Shown here in pieces: positions 51,457 through 60,116 of a stretch of 64,000 nt of DNA (position 1 is its first letter; the number at the start of each line of letters is the position of its first letter). The notes beneath the pieces were generated by a model, which ran no database searches, was not told the origin of the DNA, and worked only from the letters and a program-made list of their open reading frames with translations. Origin of the DNA: Palsa-504 sp963795795 (GTDB taxonomy: Bacteria > Actinomycetota > Actinomycetes > Streptosporangiales > Streptosporangiaceae); NCBI GenBank assembly GCA_963795795.1, contig CAWCJS010000005.1, positions 62,001-126,000 of the forward strand, read 5' to 3'. The position numbers were made by a program, and so were the translations under genes.

Positions 51457-52461
51457 GTGGCGGACCTCGCGGCGACCAGGTTCGCGATGTCTCCGCTGTT
51501 CGAGACGCTCAGGGCGGTTCCGTTGCTGGCCCGCCCTGAACGGTCCCCGCTGAACCTGCCCTGGGTGCGCTGGGCCCGGGCGGAGCTGGAGCGCCGCCCG
51601 CTGCGCCTGGCCCGGGTGTGGCCGCTGATCGTGAGCGATCGGCCCTTCTGGCCGGAGTTCCTGTTCCCGGCGCCGGTCGGCAAGTCCCCCGCGCTCGCTG
51701 AGGAACTTTCCCGCGTGTGCGCGACGCCGGACGAGACGGTGCACGCGAGCCTGCGGCGCGTGTTCGGCGATGGCGAGTGGCCAGATGCCGCGACGGACCT
51801 GTTCGAGCGGCCGCAGGCGACCCTGGCCGAGATAGCCGCCGAGGTGGCCGAGTGTCACGACCGCCTGATCGCCCCGCACTGGGAGCGGCTGCGCTCGGTG
51901 CTCGACGCCGACGTCGCGTACCGGGGCGGGATGCTCGCGGCCGGCGGCGCCCGGTCGCTGTTCTCCGACCTCCATCCCGACGTGCGCTGGTCGGCGGGCA
52001 CGCTGTTCCTGTCCGACTCGGAAGGCTGGGAACCGGACGGTCGGGTCGCGCTGGGGCCAGACGGCCTGGTGCTGATGCCGAGCGTGTTCATCTGGCCGGA
52101 ATGGTCGGTGAGCCGGGCCACCAGCACCCAGAGCACGCTGCTGTACCCGGCGCGAGGGGCCGCCACGGTGTGGCAGGCCGACGCGGATCGTGATTCGGCC
52201 TCGACCGGGCTCGGGGTGGTCGAGGCGCTGCTCGGCGCGCCGCGGGCCAGGTTGCTCGGCGCGCTGCGGTCACCGGCCACGACCAGCGCGCTGGCCGACC
52301 GTTTCGGGGTCACCCCTTCGGCGGTTTCGCAGCACCTGGCGGTGTTGCACCGCGGTGGGCTGATCGACCGGCAGCGCAGCGGGCGGACGGTGCTGTACCA
52401 GGCCTCTGAGCTGGGGGTCAGCCTGCTCGACCAGGCCCTGCTCCGGGCGGGCGGCTCATGA
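51457..52461 (+). CDS. DUF5937/ArsR-type wHTH transcriptional regulator
   Basis: 334 residues from GTG 51457; the coding-like reading AELDVADLAATRFAMSPL extends a few codons upstream without an ATG/GTG, so the true start may be slightly earlier. N-terminal about 230 residues match DUF5937 (FAMSPLFETLRAVPLLARPE). The C-terminal wHTH reads TTSALADRFGVTPSAVSQHL then AVLHRGGLIDRQRSGRTVLY. The pairing with a divergent MFS exporter is common. Its 3' end is part of a triplicated junction; the TGA overlaps an ATG. Confidence 0.88.
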   Translation: MADLAATRFAMSPLFETLRAVPLLARPERSPLNLPWVRWARAELERRPLRLARVWPLIVSDRPFWPEFLFPAPVGKSPALAEELSRVCATPDETVHASLRRVFGDGEWPDAATDLFERPQATLAEIAAEVAECHDRLIAPHWERLRSVLDADVAYRGGMLAAGGARSLFSDLHPDVRWSAGTLFLSDSEGWEPDGRVALGPDGLVLMPSVFIWPEWSVSRATSTQSTLLYPARGAATVWQADADRDSASTGLGVVEALLGAPRARLLGALRSPATTSALADRFGVTPSAVSQHLAVLHRGGLIDRQRSGRTVLYQASELGVSLLDQALLRAGGS

Positions 52462-52535
52462 GGGCGGCCGGGTACCCGGAACTCGGGGTCGGTCTGCTCG
52501 ACCGGGCCCTGTTGCGGGCGGGCGGCGGCTCGTGA
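52458..52535 (+). CDS. Junction micro-ORF 3 (25 residues, chimeric)
   Basis: ATG 52458 overlaps the regulator stop. The peptide opens MRAAGYP, like the alcohol dehydrogenase start, then reads ELGVGLLDRALLRAGGGS, like the regulator end. Its TGA overlaps a GTG. Created by junction duplication. Confidence 0.4.
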   Translation: MRAAGYPELGVGLLDRALLRAGGGS

Positions 52536-52606
52536 AGGCGGTCGTGTACCCGGAACTCGGGGTCGGCCTGCTCGACCGGGTCCTGCTCCGGGTGGACGGC
52601 TCATGA
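52532..52606 (+). CDS. Junction micro-ORF 4 (24 residues, chimeric)
   Basis: GTG 52532 overlaps the previous stop; reads VKAVVYP (dehydrogenase-like) then ELGVGLLDRVLLRVDGS (regulator-like) and its TGA overlaps the true dehydrogenase start at 52603. Same design as the pair at 16628-16827. Confidence 0.4.
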   Translation: MKAVVYPELGVGLLDRVLLRVDGS

Positions 52607-53855
52607 GGGCGGTCGTGTACTCCGGGTACGGGGTGATGCCGGCGGTCGCGGAGGTCGCCGATCCGGTCTGCCCGGCGGACGGGGTAGTCATCGCGGTGGG
52701 CGCGACCGGGGTGTGCCGGTCGGACTGGCACGCCTGGCGGGGGCACGACCCGGTGGCGCTGCCGCACATCGGCGGGCACGAGTTCGCCGGGGTCGTCGCG
52801 GCCGCCGGGCCGGAGGTGACGCGGTGGCGGGTCGGGGACCGGGTGACGGTGCCGTTCGTGTGCGGGTGCGGGCGGTGTGAGTTCTGCCTGGCCGGCGAGG
52901 CGCAGGTGTGCCCGCGGCAGACCCAGCCGGGGTTCACCGGGCCCGGGTCGTTCGCGGAGCTGGTGGCGGTCCACGCGGCCGACGCGAACCTCGTGGCGCT
53001 GCCTGCGGCGGTGGACTTCGTGACCGCGGCGTGCCTCGGGTGCCGGTTCGCGACGGCATTCCGTGCGTTGACGGCCCACGGGCGGGTGCGGGGCGGCGAA
53101 TGGCTGGCCGTGCACGGCTGTGGCGGGCTGGGGCTGTCGGCGGTGCTCATCGGGGTGGCGTTGGGGGCCCGGGTGGTGGCGGTGGACGTGGTCCCGGCGG
53201 CGCTCGACCGGGCGCGTGAGCTCGGGGCAGAGGTCGTGGTGGACGCGTCCGGCGCGGTGGATCGGGCGCGTGAGCTCGGGGCGGAGGCGTAGAGCGTCCG
53301 GGGCGGTGGATCGGGCGCGTGAGCTCGGGGCGGAGGTCGTAGGCGTCCGGCGCGGTGGATCGGGCGCGTGAGCTCGGGGCGGAGGCGGTGGACGCGTCCG
53401 GGGCGGTGGATCCTGTTGCGGTGATCGGCGAGGTTACTGGGGGCGGGGCGCACGTGTCCGTCGACGCGCTCGGCTCGCCGGCGACGGCGGCCAACTCGGT
53501 CCGGTCGCTGCGCCGGCGCGGGAGGCACGTCCAGGTCGGCCTGCTGCTGTCCGGGCCAACGCCCATGCCGATGGACGTGGTCATCGCGCGGGAACTGGAG
53601 ATCTACGGCTCGCACGGGATGGCCGCCCGCGACTACCCGCCCATGATGGAGATGGTCGCGAACGGGACGCTGCGCCCGGGGTTGCTGATCGGGGACGTGA
53701 TCGGGCTGGAGGAGGTCGGCGGGGCGTTGGCCGCGATGGACGAATTCAGTGCCACGGCGGGGATGACGGTGGTCAGGCTGCCACGCTTAGCCCGGATGGG
53801 TGCGGGAGATGCAGTAGCGCCGTTCGGGAGAAAATTAGGCCAGGTGGGCGGCTAG
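52603..53855 (+). pseudogene. Zinc-dependent alcohol dehydrogenase broken by an internal tandem repeat
   Basis: MDR-family ADH. First part (to a TAG at 53290): catalytic-zinc motif VCRSDWHAWRGH with GGHEFAGVVAAAGPEV, structural-zinc CGCGRCEFCLAGEAQVC, and GCGGLGLSAVLIGVALGARV for NAD. The frame is lost in a repeat whose unit encodes DRARELGAEVVVDASGAV. After the repeat the same protein resumes: DPVAVIGEVTGGGAHVSVDA, GRHVQVGLLLSGPTPMPMDV and GALAAMDEFSATAGMTVVRL. Removing exactly two 49-bp repeat units rejoins the frames. Its 3' end overlaps the convergent nitrilase fusion gene by 21 bases. Confidence 0.87.
53206..53408. repeat. Frame-breaking tandem repeat inside the ADH gene
   Basis: Four units at 53206 (54 bp), 53260 (49 bp), 53309 (49 bp) and 53358 (51 bp), each starting GACCGG/GATCGGGCGCGTGAGCTC. 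The 54- and 51-bp units are whole codons; the 49-bp units are not, so the number of 49-bp units decides the frame. Confidence 0.92.
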
Positions 53856-55869
53856 CCAGTCGGCCATCGCGGACCTCGATTCGAAGGCGTGGTTGGTCAG
53901 GCCGTGGCTGCCGTCGGGGTCCAGCATGAGCTCGGCGCCGGGGGCTTCGCGGGCGAGGCGTTCGGCGTGGTAGGGCGGGATGAGGCGATCGCGGCCGCCG
54001 TGCGCGACCAGCAGCGGGTGGGTGATCTGGGCGGCGGCGTGCTCGAGGGTCAGCGCGGCGGCCCGCTCGCGCGCCTGCGCCTCCGTCGTGGCGCCGGAGC
54101 GGTGCTGGAAGGTGGCCCGGGTCTGCGGGGGCAGCTCGTCCCAGTCCAGGTCGAAGCGGTACGGCCCGGCTAGGGCGACCGTGGCCCGCAGGCGCGGCTC
54201 GAACGCCGCGGACCTGGCTGCGTAGTAGCCGCCGAGGCTCACCCCGAACACGCCGATCCGGGCGGGGTCGATGTCGTCGCGGCCCTGCAGGTAGTCCACG
54301 ACCGCCGTGGTCACGCGCTCGTAAGCGGGCTCGATGGGGAGCTCGTACTCGGCTTCGCCCTGGCCGGGTCCGTCGATCGCGATCACCGCGAGGCCGCGGC
54401 TCAGCATGTACTCGGCGGTGGCCTGCAGTTCTTCCTTGACCGAGTCGAGGCCGGGGATCATGATCACGACCGGGGGACGCGTTTGGGTAGAAGGAACGCG
54501 CAGGTAGGCGGCCAGCGTCGTGTGCTGGTAGGGGATCCGGACGGGCTCGGCGGGCGGGGTCAGCGTCGCCGCGCCGCGGCGGAAGTCGGCCACGGTGCGC
54601 TCGTGCGCCGCGCGCTGTTCGGCGGGGTGGTCCACGAAGACGAACTTGCCCCAGTGCCAGGCGAGGGCGGCGCGCCGCCAGGCCTCCCCCGCGGTCAGCG
54701 TCTGGCCGTTGGCCTCGGCGGCCTCGGCCAGCTGCTCGTAGTGCTGGGCGGTCCGGCCCCACTCGCGGCACCAGTCGTCCCAGCGCTCGATGCGCGCCAT
54801 GGTCGCCTGGAAGTCCGAGTAGCTGGTGCCGTTCGCGACGAAGCGCGCCGACCAGTGCGCGGTGGCCGCCTGGATCCGCTCGTCGGGGACGTCCTGGACG
54901 GGGGTGTACAGGCCGGGGCGGCGGTCGGCGAACAGGTCATTGTCGCCGGCCAGGGCCTTATCCCTGGCGCGGGGCAGGTCGCACGCGGCGGTCAGGATCT
55001 GGGGGTGGTCGGCCAGGACGGGGCCTTGTAGTGGATAACCGTCGGGGCCTGCGATCAGCGAGCCGCCGACCCAGGAGACGCCGCGCTCGTCCTGGCAGCG
55101 GTCGCACACCGCGATGAAGACCCCGTTCGTGGCGGCCGCGGCCTGCGCCTTGATCACCTCGGAGGGGCGCTCGCCGGGCGGCCAGCCCGGGTTCGGCCAG
55201 TTCACCGGGGCCGCGATGAGGTCGGCGCCGGCCAGCGCGGGCAGCCGGACCCACTCGGGGAACTCGAGGTCGTAACAGATCATGACGCCCACGCGGCCCA
55301 GGGGCAGGTCGACCACCGGAGGCTGGGCGTCGCCGGGGGTGAAGACCAGCTTCTCCTGGTCCCACAGGTGGGCCTTGCGGTAGACCGCGCGGGTGCCCGA
55401 CGCGTCTACCAGCGCCGCGCTGTTGTGCAGGCGGCCGCCCTCGCCGCGCTCGCAGAAGCCGCCGACGATCACCAGGTCGTGCTCGGCAGCCAGGTCGCGC
55501 CACTGGCGCAGGGTAACGCTGTCGTCGACCGTCGAGGCGAGGGTCTCCGCTTCGGCGAAGGCCTTCTCGGCGTCGTCGCCGAAGACGTAGCCGGAGTCGC
55601 ACAGCTCGGGCAGGACCACCAGGCGCGCGCCGGCGGCCGCCGCCTCGGCCACCGCGACCGCTGCCGCCCGCCGGTTAGCGTCGGGCTCGCCGATGGTGAT
55701 CGCCAGCTGGGCGACCGCGATGACGACTGGGGCCTGGGCCTGGGCTGGGGCTTGGGCCTGGGGCTTGGGCCTGGGCTGGGGCTTGGGCCTGGGCTGGGGC
55801 TTGGGCCTGGGCTGGGGCTTGGGTCTGGGTCTCGGCCGGGGGCGTCGGGTCCTGAGGGGTGTCCACCAT
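53835..55869 (-). CDS. Nitrilase-superfamily amidohydrolase fused to an alpha/beta hydrolase (frame slip in N-terminal repeat)
   Basis: One uninterrupted frame from 55652 to 53835 codes for two enzymes. Residues 1-about 270 (from the 55652 start) are a nitrilase domain: Glu in LVVLPELCDSGYVF, Lys in VYRKAHLWDQEKLVF, Cys in VGVMICYDLEFPEW. A linker with helices follows, then an alpha/beta hydrolase like 2,6-dihydroxypseudooxynicotine hydrolase/FrsA: PPVVIMIPGLDSVKEELQ, nucleophile IGVFGVSLGGYYAAR, Asp in VAHGGRDRLIPP, His in PDGSHGLTNHA. The true N-terminus starts at ATG 55869 with a Gln-Ala-Pro repeat; the first nitrilase strand (VVIAVAQLAITIGEPDANRR) is in the conserved frame, but a unit 5 bases short in the repeat separates it from the ATG. 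Confidence 0.83.
55731..55831. repeat. 18-bp coding repeat (Ala-Gln-Ala-Pro-Ala-Gln) at the nitrilase N-terminus
   Basis: About five units of GCCCAAGCCCCAGCCCAG on the minus strand, one of them 13 bp. The short unit shifts the frame between the ATG at 55869 and the nitrilase domain. Confidence 0.85.
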
Positions 55870-55978
55870 GCGCTCCGTTCGTGGTCCTAGGAGGCCATGT
55901 AAACACCCGCGCTGGTGGGCCTACTCGCCGGGATCCCGTACCGTCGACGGAGAGGATCTTCTACAAGGAAGGCTGGCG

Positions 55979-57607
55979 GTGACGCAACGCGCGGATGTCG
56001 TGGTGGTGGGTGGCGGGCACAACGGGCTGGTCGCGGCGGCGTACCTGGCCCGCGCGGGGCTGACGACGGTGGTGTGCGAGCGGCGCGACGTGGTCGGCGG
56101 CGCGGCGGTCAGCGAGCACCCGTTCGGGCCGGATTACACGGTGACGTCGCTGTCCTACGTGGTCTCGCTGATGCCGCCAGACCTCGTGCGCGACCTGCGG
56201 CTCGACCAGCAGGGGTACCACGTGTACCCGCAGGGACCCTACTTCGCGCCCCGGGCCGACGGGCGGTACCTGCGGCTGCCCGACGACCCGCAGCAGCGGC
56301 ACGCCGAGATCGCCAAGTTCTCTGTGCGCGACGCCGACGCGTACCCCCGCTACGACCGGCACCTGGCCGAACTCGGCGAGGTGCTCGGGCCGCTCCTGCA
56401 CCAGATCCCGCCGCGCCTCGGGTCACGCCGGCCGCTGGAACTGGTGCGGCAGGCGCGGCTACTGCTCCAGCTGCGGGGCGTCCGCGAGCGCAGCGCGGTC
56501 GACGTGGTCCGGCTGCTCACCGGCAGCATCGCGGACCTGCTCGACGGGTACTTCGAGAGCGACGCGCTGCTGGGCCTGCTGTCCGTGTCCGGGGTGATCG
56601 GCACCTGGGCCGGCCCGCGGTCGGCGGGCACCGCGTACGTGATGCTGCACCATCACATCGGCGAGACCGCCTGGGGGTTCCCGCGCGGGGGCATGGGCGC
56701 TGTCAGCGGCGCGCTGGCCGGGTCGGCGAGGTCGTTCGGGGCACAGATCAGGACCGGAGCGGAGGTCGCGCGCATCCGGACCAGGGACGGCCGGGTCACC
56801 GGGGTGGAGCTGGCCAGCGGCGAAACGATCGACGCGCCGGTGGTCGTCACGACCGCGCACCCGCAGATCTCGTTCTTGCGCCTGATGGACCCGGCCGAGC
56901 TGCCGGCCGAGTTCGTGGACGACATCCGCGGCTGGCGCACCCGCAGCGGGACCGTGAAGATCAACCTGGCGCTGGACCGGCTGCCGGTGTTTTCCGCGTA
57001 CCCGGATCCCGACCCTGCGGTCTACGGCGGGACGATCGTGCTCGCGGAGTCACTGGACGACATCGAGAACGCGTTCCAGCAGGCCGTCGCCGGCCAGCCG
57101 GCCGAGCTGCCGTTCGCCGACATCTGCATCCCGAGCGTGTTCGACGATTCGCTGGCGCCCGCCGGGCAGCACATCATGTCGATGTTCACGCAATGGGTGC
57201 CGCATACCTACGCCGACTCCCCCGACGAGGCCGAGCTGAAGGCGTACGCCGACCGGGTGCTCGCCCGCGTCGAGACGGTCGCGCCCGGGTTCACCAGCTC
57301 GGTACTGCACCGGCAGGTGATCGGGCCGCACCAGATGCAGGAGGAGTACGGGCTGGTCGGCGGGAACATCTTCCACGGCGAGCTGTCCCTGGGGCAGATG
57401 TTCCACGCCAGGCCCGCCGCGGGGTACGCCGACCTGCGCACTCCCGTCCGCGGGCTGTACCAGGCCGGGTCCGCCACGCACGGGGGCGGCGGGGTGACCG
57501 GCATCCCCGGCCGCAACGTGGTCAGGCAGATCCTCGCCGACCGCCGGATCGAGCGCTGGCGCCGGGCTCGGCCTGCTCGGGCGAAGGCGGCCGTCACCCG
57601 TGGTTGA
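55979..57607 (+). CDS. FAD-dependent NAD(P)/FAD oxidoreductase, PYROXD2/phytoene-desaturase-like
   Basis: 542 residues from GTG 55979 (AAGGAAGG upstream). FAD-binding DVVVVGGGHNGLVAAAYLAR with ERRDVVGGAAVSEHPFGPDY at the N-terminus; GMGAVSGALAGSARSFGAQI and VTGVELASGETIDAPVVVTT in the middle; a closing FAD motif GLYQAGSATHGGGGVTGIPG near the end. Length fits the PYROXD2 branch. Flavoenzyme of unknown substrate. Divergent from the nitrilase fusion, so the two may share control. Confidence 0.92.
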   Translation: MTQRADVVVVGGGHNGLVAAAYLARAGLTTVVCERRDVVGGAAVSEHPFGPDYTVTSLSYVVSLMPPDLVRDLRLDQQGYHVYPQGPYFAPRADGRYLRLPDDPQQRHAEIAKFSVRDADAYPRYDRHLAELGEVLGPLLHQIPPRLGSRRPLELVRQARLLLQLRGVRERSAVDVVRLLTGSIADLLDGYFESDALLGLLSVSGVIGTWAGPRSAGTAYVMLHHHIGETAWGFPRGGMGAVSGALAGSARSFGAQIRTGAEVARIRTRDGRVTGVELASGETIDAPVVVTTAHPQISFLRLMDPAELPAEFVDDIRGWRTRSGTVKINLALDRLPVFSAYPDPDPAVYGGTIVLAESLDDIENAFQQAVAGQPAELPFADICIPSVFDDSLAPAGQHIMSMFTQWVPHTYADSPDEAELKAYADRVLARVETVAPGFTSSVLHRQVIGPHQMQEEYGLVGGNIFHGELSLGQMFHARPAAGYADLRTPVRGLYQAGSATHGGGGVTGIPGRNVVRQILADRRIERWRRARPARAKAAVTRG

Positions 57608-57936
57608 TCTCGATCTCGATCGTCCCGTAGGCGGTGCTGGTGCCCACGGTCGCCGCGATCGCGGTCGAGGACGCGGCCGAGTCGAACCACGAGCCGTGTA
57701 GCCCGGATCCGGACGCATCGAGGGCCGAGTACCCTCGCACCCGGGAAAAGACCCCCGAACCCCGCACCATCCAGATCGAATCGCACAATCGCCGTTCGGA
57801 TAAAGAAGTGCCTGCAGGTGTCACCAGCCGGAAAATGCGCGGCGGATACGCGGGGTGCTCCCGCAGCAGGGGCTCGTACTGCTGAGCGGCTGATCTCGTA
57901 GATGTCGGTTCGTGGTGCCGAGGTCTCCTGGGCCAC
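57594..57936 (-). CDS. Hypothetical protein, possibly frameshifted near its start
   Basis: A minus-strand frame ending at 57594 reads QQYEPLLREHPAYPPRIFRL, SLSERRLCDSIWMVRGSGVF and ATVGTSTAYGTIEIEINHG with codon use like real genes. A credible start, MAQETSAPRTDIYEISR from ATG 57936, is in another frame and joins it at about 57880-57890 if one base is lost. Alternatively the frame may begin further upstream (58037). No family recognised. Confidence 0.45.
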
Positions 57937-57992
57937 GCTTCCTTAACCGGTCGCGTGTTGCCGTGCCGGTCGCCGGCGGCTGAGATGGGACC

Positions 57993-59153
57993 ATGCCACA
58001 CGCCCCGGACAACCTGGCGTTGCTCAGACTTGGCCAACTGGAGCTCAGTCCCGGCCTGCGTGCCTTTCAGCCGGGCCCCGCCGCTTCCGACCTGGTGGTG
58101 ACGGCGACGGTCGAGGTCCCCGATTCAGCATCCGAACCGCAGTACGCCTGGGATGTGGCCTGGGCCGATGCAATGCGGGAGGCCAGCGAGCTCGGTGCCG
58201 ACGAGCGGACCGCCCGCGCGCTGGCCGCCGGGGCCGGCAATGCGGTCGCTGGCGGCACCTGGGTGGTGGTTGCGGCGCACGGACAGGTGCTGCTCGCGCG
58301 GTGGCTGCCACACGGAGCCGCTGCGGCTTCGGTCCGGGTGGGGCCGTTGCCGCACCTGCGGGAGCTGGCCGCGTTCGCAGCGCGTCGTCCGGCCCATGTG
58401 GTCGTGCTGGCGGACCGAGACAGCGCCGCTGTCATCGCTCACGCGGCCGGTGATCAGCATCCCGCCCGGCGGTTCCGGGTCGACTCGCCGCGCGATCCCC
58501 ACCCGGGCAGGCCGCCCGCGCAGCACCACGGGGAGCGGCACCTGACCGGCCCAGAGCCGGAAAGCGGCGGTGAGCGGAACGCCGAGGCCATCGCCGCACG
58601 CGTGGCCGAGGCTGCGGCCAGCGTGCGCGCACACCTCGTGCTGGGCGCAGGTGACCAGCATATTCTCGATGCCGTCGCGGGCCATCTGCCTGTTTCGCTC
58701 CGCCCGGTTACCACGATCGACTCCGGTCAGGTATCCACAGAAAGCGACGATCAGCTCAGCGCGCGGATCGGCGCCACCCTCGACGGGATCACCGCCGAGG
58801 CCATCGGCGCCATCGGGGATCTGGTTTCCTCGTCCGTCGCCGCTGAGGCCTTGGTCCCCGCTGCGGTTCGCGGGATCGATGCGGTAGCCCAGCAGCTTGC
58901 CGAAGAGCAAGTCGCCGTCCTCCTGCTGGCGGCGGATATCTCACGGGATGGCGAGGGCGCCAGCTACCGGATCGGGGGCCGCCCGACCCAGTTCCTCATC
59001 GGCGACTCGGACGCCGGCACCGAGGTTCCCCTTGATGATGGGCTGGTCTGGGCTGCGCTGCACCAGGACTCGATCGTCGTGCAGCTACGGGACCGCACCG
59101 GCCCGCTGGCCGGCCAGCCCGCTGCCGCGCTTCTGCACCGCGGACAAGCTTAG
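57993..59153 (+). CDS. Rv2629/Vms1-like (eRF1 domain 2-type) protein
   Basis: 386 residues. Pattern of the actinobacterial Rv2629 group: an N-terminal beta domain (WVVVAAHGQVLLARWLPHG and VRVGPLPHLRELAAFAARRP), VVVLADRDSAAVIAHAAGD, a central ERNAEAIAARVAEAAASVRA and a C-terminal AVAQQLAEEQVAVLLLAADI. The family is related to the Vms1/ANKZF1 and eRF1 domain 2 fold and is linked to ribosome-associated peptidyl-tRNA functions; the catalytic Gln/Arg could not be assigned here. Cytosolic. Start at ATG 57993. Confidence 0.8.
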   Translation: MPHAPDNLALLRLGQLELSPGLRAFQPGPAASDLVVTATVEVPDSASEPQYAWDVAWADAMREASELGADERTARALAAGAGNAVAGGTWVVVAAHGQVLLARWLPHGAAAASVRVGPLPHLRELAAFAARRPAHVVVLADRDSAAVIAHAAGDQHPARRFRVDSPRDPHPGRPPAQHHGERHLTGPEPESGGERNAEAIAARVAEAAASVRAHLVLGAGDQHILDAVAGHLPVSLRPVTTIDSGQVSTESDDQLSARIGATLDGITAEAIGAIGDLVSSSVAAEALVPAAVRGIDAVAQQLAEEQVAVLLLAADISRDGEGASYRIGGRPTQFLIGDSDAGTEVPLDDGLVWAALHQDSIVVQLRDRTGPLAGQPAAALLHRGQA

Positions 59154-59368
59154 GCGGCATAGATCAGGGCGACAGCCAGCGCTAGCCGGTAGCCGCCTGC
59201 GCGAGCAGCGAATCGGTGATCGACGACGGTGGCTCCGCCGGCGCGGCGGCTGGCGCCGGAGCTTGCGCTGCCGTCGTGCCGCCCTCGGGCCGCGAGATCT
59301 CAGCACCATCCCCCATGGCGACATCATGCCGCCCTCGACCTAAGCGCCGCCAGGGATCGAAGAGGCTG
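59154..59368. other. Non-coding spacer
   Basis: About 215 bases between the Rv2629-like and DUF6069 stops. Frames here are Arg/Ala-rich shadows. No hairpin with a T-run seen. Confidence 0.4.
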
Positions 59369-59803
59369 TCAGCGCGGCCGCGCCGTGCGCGCCATGGCGG
59401 GGATCACGGCGGCCCCTATCGTCAGGTGCATCACGACAAGCCCGACGACGGCCGAGGCGGTGGTCGCGACGGTGGTCGCGACGGTCAGCGGCAGCGCTAT
59501 GGACGCGGCCAGCCCGACCAGCGCCAAGCTGGTCCACAGGGTCCGGGCGTGCGCAGTACGCTGCTCCAGCGCCGCGAGCAGCAGCCAGCCGAGCAGCAAG
59601 GCGGCCAGGCTGGCGCCGATGACCTGGCCGACCGCGACAATCTGGGTATGGCTGGTGCCGTAGCGGAAGTTCAGGTCGATGCCCAGCAGCGGGACTTCCA
59701 CGGTCCAGGCGACGGCGGCGGCCAGCGTGCCGCCCGCGACGCACAGCGCCCGGGCGCGGGCCTGCCTGATGTCCGGTACGGCGGGGGCGATGATCGTCAG
59801 CAT
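59369..59803 (-). CDS. DUF6069-like four-helix membrane protein
   Basis: 144 residues. Four hydrophobic helices: RARALCVAGGTLAAAVAWTV, GQVIGASLAALLLGWLLLAA, TLWTSLALVGLAASIALPLT and SAVVGLVVMHLTIGAAVIPA. The conserved VPLLGIDLNFR after helix 1 is typical of DUF6069. Function unknown. The VVMHL near the end is shared within the group. Confidence 0.75.
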   Translation of the reverse strand: MLTIIAPAVPDIRQARARALCVAGGTLAAAVAWTVEVPLLGIDLNFRYGTSHTQIVAVGQVIGASLAALLLGWLLLAALEQRTAHARTLWTSLALVGLAASIALPLTVATTVATTASAVVGLVVMHLTIGAAVIPAMARTARPR

Positions 59804-59828
59804 CTGCGGACTCCTCCGATGATTCGCA

Positions 59829-60116
59829 GTGCATGGTTGCGCCGCTGATCACCAGGGTTGCCGGGGCCGGGGTAATCGCGCGTCGTCCGGCTGGCGTCGG
59901 CTGAACCACTACATGGGCAGCAGCGGGCTACTCCCCACGAAGTACGCCGGTCGCCTCGTGGTGCGGGGGTTGTTGCGGACTGTGCCGGGCTGTGGGCCTG
60001 CTCCGGCGGGTCGGCAGGGGCTGGTTCGCGGGTCGCCGGACGCCGGCCGGGTGACGTCCTGGCCATCTCCCGCCCGGCCCGCTAGCTTGCCGGGGCAAGG
60101 ACCCGCACTCGTGCGG
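59829..60116. other. Intergenic spacer without recognised gene
   Basis: No frame with family similarity or normal codon use; a GC-rich region preceding (on the minus strand) the DUF6069 gene and following the methyltransferase gene. Nothing structural seen. Confidence 0.4.

Larger units (their letters stand above)
52412..52625. repeat. Tandem triplication of the regulator/ADH gene junction (71-74 bp units)
   Basis: Three units starting near 52410, 52478 and 52551, each with a GA(A/G)CT(C/G)GGGGTC block, CTGCTCGAC, a GGGCGG/GGTGGACGG stretch, CTC(A/G)TGA and the AGGGCGGTCGTGTAC start of the alcohol dehydrogenase. Copies differ at many bases. Each contains the last codons of the regulator joined by a 4-base stop/start overlap to the first codons of the dehydrogenase. 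Confidence 0.9.

Noticed and set aside
52603..53292. Short 229-residue ADH as an intact gene
   Set aside because: The remaining ADH C-terminus is directly downstream in another frame and the stop lies within a repeat, so it is a broken full-length gene.
55731..55831. Short plus-strand ORF of Gly-Trp-Ala-Leu repeats (WAWGLGLGWGLG)
   Set aside because: Antisense reading of the Gln-Ala-Pro repeat; no ribosome site, and composition is dictated by the repeat.
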